A stretch of DNA of 45,545 nucleotides, taken from NCBI GenBank assembly GCA_905204915.1, contig CAJLBR010000005.1, positions 1 through 45,545 on the forward strand, written 5' to 3'. The translations under genes and the position numbers were made by a program. The DNA is from an uncultured Clostridium sp. Lineage in GTDB: Bacteria; Bacillota; Clostridia; TANB77; CAG-465. This document shows positions 40,263 to 45,545 of the stretch, piece by piece. The notes under the pieces were generated by a model. It was not told the origin of the DNA. It ran no database searches and saw only the letters and a list, made by a program, of their open reading frames with translations. Positions within the stretch are counted from its first letter, which is position 1; the number at the start of each line of letters is the position of its first letter.

Positions 40263-42371
40263 ATGTTTAAAAAATTTGAAATGGAATATGCTGGTAAAAA
40301 ACTTGTAGTTGAAACTGGTAAAATGGCAGGTCTTGCTAATGGATCTTGTTTAGTTCGTTATAATGATACTGCTGTTTTAGTTAATGCTACTATGTCTAAA
40401 GAACCAAGAGAGGGAATAGACTTTTTACCACTTTCTGTAGATTATGAAGAAAGATTATATGCTGTTGGTAAAATACCAGGAGGATATATTAAAAGAGAAG
40501 GAAGACCTAGTGAAAAGGCAATATTGGTTTCTCGTGTAATCGATAGACCTATGAGACCACTTTTCCCTAAGGATTATAGAAATGATACATCAATTAATGC
40601 TGTAACTTTAGCAATAGATCCAGATGTATTACCAGAAGTACCTGCTATGATAGGAGCTTCAATAGCTTTAAATATTTCTGATATACCTTTTGATAGATTA
40701 GTAGGATCAATTAAAGTTGGACTTGTAGACGGTAAAATTGTTTTGAACCCAACACTTGAAGAAAGAGAAAAATCAACATTGGATTTAACAGTTGCTGCTA
40801 CAGAAGAAAAAGTATGTATGATAGAAGCAGGAGCTTCTGAAGTAAAAGATGAAATTATGCTTGAAGCAATAAAAGTAGCTCATGCTGAAATAAAGAAATT
40901 ATGTGATTTCATTGCTACTATAAAAGCTGAAGTTGGTAAGAAAAAAGCTTCATATAAATCTTTTGCAATTCCTGATGAACTTGCTGATTTTATAGCTGAC
41001 TTCGCAGCAGACAAATATAAAGCTGCAGTTCAAACTGTATCAAAACAAGAAAGAGATGAAAATGTAGCAAAAGTTGATGAAGAAGTTAAAGCTTACTACA
41101 TAGAAAAATATGGCGAGGAAGCTTATAATGAAAATAAATCAATGATAGCAGAAGCTTTATATAAAGCAGAGAAAAAAGCTGTAAGATCTTTAGTAATTGA
41201 TGAAGGAAAAAGAGTAGACGGTAGAGCTAATGATGAAATTAGACCTTTAAGCTGTGAAGTAGGACTATTTAATAGAATACATGGTAGTGCCCTATTTAAT
41301 AGAGGACTTACTCAAGTTTTATCTATGGTAACACTTGGTTCTATTTCAGATGAACAAGAACTTGATGGCCTAGATGAGGATAAATCTAAGAGATATATCC
41401 ATCACTACAATTTCCCACCATATAGTGTTGGCGAAGCTAGACCTGCTAGAGGTCCTGGTAGACGTGAAATTGGTCATGGAGCTTTAGCTGAAAGAGCACT
41501 TCTTCCAGTAATACCTTCTAAAGAAGAATTCCCATACACAATAAGAGTAGTATCAGAAGTACTAAGTTCTAATGGCTCAACTTCTCAAGGAAGTGTTTGT
41601 GGATCAACTTTAGCACTTATGGATGCAGGTGTTCCAATTAAAGAACCAGTAGCTGGAATTTCAACAGGATTATTTACTAAAAATGGTAATACTGATGATT
41701 ATATAATGGTAACTGATATTCAAGGAATAGAAGACTTCTTTGGAGATATGGACTTTAAAGTAGCTGGAACAAAAAATGGTATAACAGCAATTCAAGTAGA
41801 TATAAAAATAGATGGATTATCATATGAAATAATTGAAGAGGCTTTTGCAAGAACAAAAAAAGCTAGACAATATATTTTAGATGAAATAATGTTAAAACAA
41901 ATTGCTAAGCCAAGAGAACACGTTTCAAAATATGCTCCAAAGATTGAAACTTTAAAAATCAATCCTGAAAAAATAAGAGATGTTATTGGAACTGGTGGAA
42001 AGACAATAAATAAAATTATTGAAGAAACAGGAGTTAAAATTGATATTGAAGATGATGGTACAGTATTTGTATCTGGTGTAGAACAAGAAAATATAGACAA
42101 AGCTGTTTCAATTATAGAATCTTTAACAAGAGATGTAGTTCTAAATGAAATTTACATGGGAAAAGTTACAAAAATTCTAAATTGCGGTGCAATAGTTGAA
42201 GTACTTCCAGGTAAAGAGGGACTTTTACATATATCAAAAATATCAGATAAAAGAATTAATAAAGTAGAGGACGTCCTAAGTGTTGGAGACGAAATATTAG
42301 TTAAGGTAACAGAAATAGGAAAAGAAGATGGCAGATTTAGTTTATCAGCTAAAGATGTTACCAAAGAGTAA
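40263..42371 (+). CDS. pnp: Polynucleotide phosphorylase
   Basis: PNPase degrades RNA from the 3' end with phosphate and takes part in mRNA turnover in the cytoplasm. The 702 residues contain two RNase PH domains joined by a helical domain. The second RNase PH domain has FNRGLTQ, ARPARGPGRREIGHG and DIQGIEDFFGDMDFKVAGT. A KH domain with GTGGK near 575 and a C-terminal S1 domain (about 628-700, GKVTKILNCGAIVEV) follow. Length is typical. AAAGGA precedes the ATG. rpsO, often upstream of pnp, is absent; instead a structured leader and an own promoter are present. The genes downstream follow closely (27, 15, 17 and 11 bases), suggesting one transcript reaching glyS. Confidence 0.97.
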   Translation: MFKKFEMEYAGKKLVVETGKMAGLANGSCLVRYNDTAVLVNATMSKEPREGIDFLPLSVDYEERLYAVGKIPGGYIKREGRPSEKAILVSRVIDRPMRPLFPKDYRNDTSINAVTLAIDPDVLPEVPAMIGASIALNISDIPFDRLVGSIKVGLVDGKIVLNPTLEEREKSTLDLTVAATEEKVCMIEAGASEVKDEIMLEAIKVAHAEIKKLCDFIATIKAEVGKKKASYKSFAIPDELADFIADFAADKYKAAVQTVSKQERDENVAKVDEEVKAYYIEKYGEEAYNENKSMIAEALYKAEKKAVRSLVIDEGKRVDGRANDEIRPLSCEVGLFNRIHGSALFNRGLTQVLSMVTLGSISDEQELDGLDEDKSKRYIHHYNFPPYSVGEARPARGPGRREIGHGALAERALLPVIPSKEEFPYTIRVVSEVLSSNGSTSQGSVCGSTLALMDAGVPIKEPVAGISTGLFTKNGNTDDYIMVTDIQGIEDFFGDMDFKVAGTKNGITAIQVDIKIDGLSYEIIEEAFARTKKARQYILDEIMLKQIAKPREHVSKYAPKIETLKINPEKIRDVIGTGGKTINKIIEETGVKIDIEDDGTVFVSGVEQENIDKAVSIIESLTRDVVLNEIYMGKVTKILNCGAIVEVLPGKEGLLHISKISDKRINKVEDVLSVGDEILVKVTEIGKEDGRFSLSAKDVTKE

Positions 42372-42398
42372 TTTTTAAGAACTGGAGTGAATATTTAG

Positions 42399-43226
42399 AT
42401 GCAAGTATATGCATTTGTTGGTAAAACTGGAACAGGTAAGAGTTATAATGCTCAATCTGTTGCAAGAAAAAACGATATAAAATACATTATAGATGATGCA
42501 ATACTAATAAAAGATACAAAGGTGATAGCAGGTAAATCAGCTAAGACAGAAGCAAATAAAATTGCTTCTGTTAAGGCAGCTATATTCTTAGATGAAACAA
42601 GAAGAGAAGAAATGAAAAAAGTTATTAAACTCGAAAAGCCAGATAAAATATTGGTTCTTGGTACATCTGACGAAATGGTAGAAGAAATTGCAAGTAATCT
42701 TTCATTAGGAAGCATATATAAAACAATTTATATAGAAGATGTTGCATCACAAGAAGATATTGAAAAAGCAAATTACTCAAGAAATCATGAAGGAAAACAT
42801 GTAGTACCGGTTCCAACTTTAGAAATAAAGAAACAATTTTCAGGCTATTTCATGGATTCTTTAAGAAATTTTGGTTTCTTTGGTAAAAATGGAAAAGAGC
42901 ATGAACCGGGAGAAGATATAGAAAAAACTATTATTAGACCAACTTATAGTTATCTTGGAAAATATACAATATCTGATAGAGCAATAAACAGTATAATAGC
43001 TTATGTAATTTCAAGAGTTGAAGGAGTTTCTAGAGTTTTATATGTATCAACAGAGGAATATAGCACCGGAATGAAACTTGATATTGATATCGAAATATAT
43101 TATGGTACTAATATACCTTCATTAAGTTCAAAGCTAAAAAACGTAGCAATATATGCATTAGATAATTCAACTGGTATAAATTTGTATGGAATAAACATAA
43201 ATGTTAAATCAATAGTGAAAAGATAA
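42399..43226 (+). CDS. P-loop NTPase fused to an Asp23/Gls24-like domain
   Basis: The 275-residue product starts directly with a nucleotide-binding fold: MQVYAFVGKTGTGKS, Walker A at residues 8-15. About 150 residues of alpha/beta sequence follow, including KILVLGTSDEM. The C-terminal part (about 170-270) has the Asp23/Gls24 pattern: GKYTISDRAINSIIAYVIS, then GVSRVLYV and a final G-I-N-V-K-type strand (YGININVKSI). Asp23 proteins are membrane-associated envelope-stress proteins in Gram-positives; their biochemistry is unclear. I saw no membrane helix. The combination suggests an ATP- or GTP-dependent envelope or cell-surface role, which is inference. GGAGTG lies upstream of the ATG. Confidence 0.75.
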   Translation: MQVYAFVGKTGTGKSYNAQSVARKNDIKYIIDDAILIKDTKVIAGKSAKTEANKIASVKAAIFLDETRREEMKKVIKLEKPDKILVLGTSDEMVEEIASNLSLGSIYKTIYIEDVASQEDIEKANYSRNHEGKHVVPVPTLEIKKQFSGYFMDSLRNFGFFGKNGKEHEPGEDIEKTIIRPTYSYLGKYTISDRAINSIIAYVISRVEGVSRVLYVSTEEYSTGMKLDIDIEIYYGTNIPSLSSKLKNVAIYALDNSTGINLYGININVKSIVKR

Positions 43227-43241
43227 ATAAGGGGGGATTTG

Positions 43242-44021
43242 ATGGATACATTAAGATATGGTGAAACTAAGAAAAGCTCTAAAGGGCCAATTATAGGATT
43301 ATTTTTATTTTTTTTAATAGGTGGTGTAATTTTATATATTGCACTTGCTAATGAAAAAAAGCCTGTAGTAATTGGTAGTAACACAACAGATGAAACAAAT
43401 AGCTTGGTTGATGTGTATGATGAACCAGATACAGAGGTAAATTTAGAAGATATTTCTTATACAGTTAATGATAAAAAATATTCTGATAAAACAAATAGTA
43501 AAATAAAAAGCAATATGACTTTACCTGTGGTTTCTATTAATGGTGAAGAACTAACTGAGCTAAATAAAAAAATAGATGAAAAATATACTGGACTATTTGA
43601 AGATATGAAAACTCAAATGGCTAGTGCAGAAAGTAAGTATACATATAAGGTAACTTATAGTATCTATGAAAATAAAATAGGGGATACCAAAATAGTTTCT
43701 ATTACTATTTATCACAGAACAGTAGATGATGCAACTGGAACATATGCTAGTGAAAATATAGACACATACAATATTGATGTAAAAACTAAAAAAGAAGTAA
43801 CACAATCAGAGGTCGCAACTCAAATGTTTGGAACTTCATATAAAACAAAACTAAAGAATTCAGTAAAAGATTATTTTGTATCAAAAGGAATTATAAAAGA
43901 AGAAGATTATACTTACGCTATAACAGGATTTGAAAATTTCTATGTAAAAGAAGGAAAATTCCATATGATATTTAATGGTGAAATAATAAAGAATAAATAC
44001 TATGATGTTACTATTAATTAA
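43242..44021 (+). CDS. Membrane-anchored protein, possibly DUF3298/RsiV-like
   Basis: I chose the ATG six bases after GGGGGG rather than the in-frame TTG one codon before. The 259 residues have one membrane helix (about 16-36), a polar linker with VDVYD at 56-60, and an extracytoplasmic domain (about 80-259). That domain ends SVKDYFVSKGIIKEEDYTY, then FYVKEGKFHMIFN, a pattern seen in DUF3298 domains of RsiV/PdaC-type envelope proteins. The family link is tentative, as I cannot test it. It sits between the Asp23 fusion and glyS in what looks like one transcript. The VDVYD motif is shared with two minus-strand membrane proteins near 5 kb. Confidence 0.75.
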   Translation: MDTLRYGETKKSSKGPIIGLFLFFLIGGVILYIALANEKKPVVIGSNTTDETNSLVDVYDEPDTEVNLEDISYTVNDKKYSDKTNSKIKSNMTLPVVSINGEELTELNKKIDEKYTGLFEDMKTQMASAESKYTYKVTYSIYENKIGDTKIVSITIYHRTVDDATGTYASENIDTYNIDVKTKKEVTQSEVATQMFGTSYKTKLKNSVKDYFVSKGIIKEEDYTYAITGFENFYVKEGKFHMIFNGEIIKNKYYDVTIN

Positions 44022-44038
44022 AGGGAGATGAAATTATT

Positions 44039-45421
44039 ATGGTAGATTCAATGGAAAAATTAGTGGCACTTTGTAAATCTCGTGGATATGTTTATCCAGG
44101 TTCAGAAATTTATGGTGGACTTGCTAATACTTGGGATTACGGACCACTTGGAGTTGAATTAAAAAATAACGTAAAAAAAGCTTGGATGAAAAAATTCATA
44201 CAAGAAAACAAATATAATGTAGCAATAGACACTGCAATATTAATGAACCCACAAGTATGGGTTACAACAGGTCATGTTGGTGGATTTTCTGATCCTCTTA
44301 TAGATTGTAAAGAATGTAAAACAAGACATAGAGCTGACAAACTTATTGAAGAATGGGCTGCTAAAAATGGAAAAGAAGTTATTGCTGATGGTTGGAGTAA
44401 TGAACAAACAATAAATTATATTAAAGAAAATAATATTGTATGCCCAGAATGTGGTAAGTTAAATTTTACAGATATCAGACAATTTAATATGATGTTTAAA
44501 ACTTTCCAAGGAGTAACAGAAGATGCAAAAGCTGAAATATATTTAAGACCAGAAACTGCACAAGGTATGTTTGTTAATTTTAAAAATGTATTAAGAACTA
44601 CTCGTAAAAAACTTCCAATGGGAATTGGTCAACAAGGAAAGTCATTTAGAAATGAAATTACACCAGGAAACTTTACTTTTAGAACAAGAGAATTTGAACA
44701 AATGGAATTAGAATTTTTCTGCAAACCTGGTGAAGATTTAAAATGGCATGCTTATTGGAAAGAATTCTGTAAAAACTTTTTAGTTTCTTTAGGAGCAACT
44801 GAAGATAATTTAAGATTTAGAGATCATACTAAGGAAGAATTATCTTTCTACAGTAATGCAACAGCAGATATTGAATATAAGTTTCCTTTTGGATGGGGAG
44901 AACTTTGGGGTATTGCTGATAGAACAAATTATGATTTATCTCGACATATGGAAGCTTCAAAAGAGGATTTAACTTATCTTGACCCAGAAACTAATGAAAA
45001 GTATGTTCCTTATTGTATTGAACCAGCTGTTGGTACAGATAGACTTATGCTAATGTTCTTATGTGATGCTTATGATGAGCAAAAATTAGATGAGAATGAT
45101 ACAAGAGTGGTACTTCATTTACATCCTTACCTTGCACCAATAAAGGTAGCAATATTACCACTTTCTAAAAAACTTAGTGAATCTGCTACTAAAGTATATG
45201 AAATGTTATCAAAGAAATATAATGTTGATTTTGATGAAACAGGAAGTATCGGTAAAAGATATAGAAGACAAGATGAAATTGGAACACCATATGCTATAAC
45301 ATATGATTTTGATTCAGAAACTGACAACTCTGTAACTATTAGAGATAGAGATACTATGGAACAAGTTAGAGTTAAAATAGATGAACTAGAAAAATGGTTT
45401 GAATCTAAATTTGAATTTTAG
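44039..45421 (+). CDS. glyS: Glycyl-tRNA synthetase, single-chain class II type
   Basis: This enzyme charges tRNA-Gly with glycine. The 460-residue homodimeric (eukaryote/archaea-like) form is used by many Firmicutes, unlike the alpha2-beta2 enzyme of Gram-negatives. Seen are YGGLANTWDYGPLG near the start, motif 1 region NPQVWVTTGHVGGFSDP, two Cys pairs C-K-E-C and C-P-E-C of the zinc insertion, motif 2 FRNEITPGNFTFRTREFEQ (about 201-219), motif 3 AVGTDRLML (about 330-338) and the anticodon-binding domain (from about 365, LAPIKVAILPL). AAGGGAG lies upstream of the ATG. There is no T-box leader; the gene is 17 bases from its upstream neighbour and probably follows pnp-operon transcription. Confidence 0.97.
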   Translation: MVDSMEKLVALCKSRGYVYPGSEIYGGLANTWDYGPLGVELKNNVKKAWMKKFIQENKYNVAIDTAILMNPQVWVTTGHVGGFSDPLIDCKECKTRHRADKLIEEWAAKNGKEVIADGWSNEQTINYIKENNIVCPECGKLNFTDIRQFNMMFKTFQGVTEDAKAEIYLRPETAQGMFVNFKNVLRTTRKKLPMGIGQQGKSFRNEITPGNFTFRTREFEQMELEFFCKPGEDLKWHAYWKEFCKNFLVSLGATEDNLRFRDHTKEELSFYSNATADIEYKFPFGWGELWGIADRTNYDLSRHMEASKEDLTYLDPETNEKYVPYCIEPAVGTDRLMLMFLCDAYDEQKLDENDTRVVLHLHPYLAPIKVAILPLSKKLSESATKVYEMLSKKYNVDFDETGSIGKRYRRQDEIGTPYAITYDFDSETDNSVTIRDRDTMEQVRVKIDELEKWFESKFEF

Positions 45422-45432
45422 GAGGGGTTTTT

Positions 45433-45545
45433 ATGAAGAGCGAAAATAAAGGCGCAAAAAGTAAAGTAGGAAATGTAGTAAAAGTTGTAGTAGTTACTAT
45501 ACTTATTGCAGGAATGCTTGCTTCTACATTTGCCGGATTATTCTA
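45433..45545 (+). CDS. Membrane protein, N-terminal fragment
   Basis: The frame starts at an ATG five bases after a strong GGAGGGG and runs off the window. The 37 visible residues are a Lys/Ser/Gly-rich start and a hydrophobic segment (about 15-37), so this is a signal anchor or signal peptide. Eleven bases separate it from glyS. The function cannot be told. Confidence 0.7.
   Translation, partial: MKSENKGAKSKVGNVVKVVVVTILIAGMLASTFAGLF

Noticed and set aside
44000..44040. T-box riboswitch before glyS
   Set aside because: Only 17 bases separate glyS from the upstream gene, so there is no room for a T-box leader.

Overview
This is an AT-rich Firmicutes chromosome segment. It most likely comes from a spore-forming, probably uncultured, member of the Clostridia. 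Support for this: yabP and yabQ (forespore/cortex genes) precede a divIC/ftsB gene, sigma-A-type promoters are near consensus, the Firmicutes-type LexA core AAAC-N4-GTTT lies in the uvrB promoter, codons are AT-biased with AGA arginine, and glycyl-tRNA synthetase is the single-chain type. The exact taxon is inference. No tRNA, rRNA, insertion sequence, integrase or CRISPR array was seen.

Layout. 1-217 is the 3' end of a ZIP metal transporter. 363-4347 holds uvrB, an unrecognised gene, then yabP-yabQ-divIC. On the minus strand, 4382-7483 holds a VanW-domain protein, a small Asn-rich membrane protein and asnB. 7627-10005 is a pilin-like protein with a LamG-like lectin domain followed by pyrimidine-nucleoside phosphorylase. 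10277-14341 is a tight housekeeping operon: rsmD, a coiled-coil gene, ftsK/spoIIIE and def. 14357-38969 is the accessory heart of the window: two very large surface proteins (1,958 and 5,783 residues), each followed by a small membrane-anchored beta-sandwich protein. 39087-45545 returns to housekeeping: fmt, pnp, a P-loop/Asp23 fusion, a membrane-anchored protein, glyS and the start of another membrane protein.

The most interesting content is a set of three proteins sharing a type IV pilin-like N-terminus (K-x-G-I-S-L followed by one hydrophobic helix and, in the 1,958-residue protein, an N-G-x-Y-P pseudopilin-like head) fused to adhesion modules: LamG alone, InlB-type B-repeats plus beta-helix plus LamG, or a fibre of InlB/MucBP-type repeats over 13 kb of DNA. 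None has an LPxTG sorting signal. The two giants each come with a paralogous single-pass membrane partner. I read this as a family of modular, pilin-headed giant adhesins with dedicated partners, analogous in architecture to modular minor pilins such as Streptococcus sanguinis PilC but far larger. The 24.6 kb block lies between def and fmt, usually adjacent genes, and the first giant appears to be co-transcribed with ftsK-def. The 5,783-residue gene has its own promoter preceded by five helically phased A-tracts.

Other points: a pnp leader that could switch between a long stem and a hairpin hiding the ribosome-binding site, a V-[DE]-[VI]-Y-D motif at almost the same position in three otherwise different membrane-anchored proteins, and a 40-bp tandem repeat bracketed by two sister terminator hairpins after pdp. 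No gene-free stretch exceeds 300 bases.
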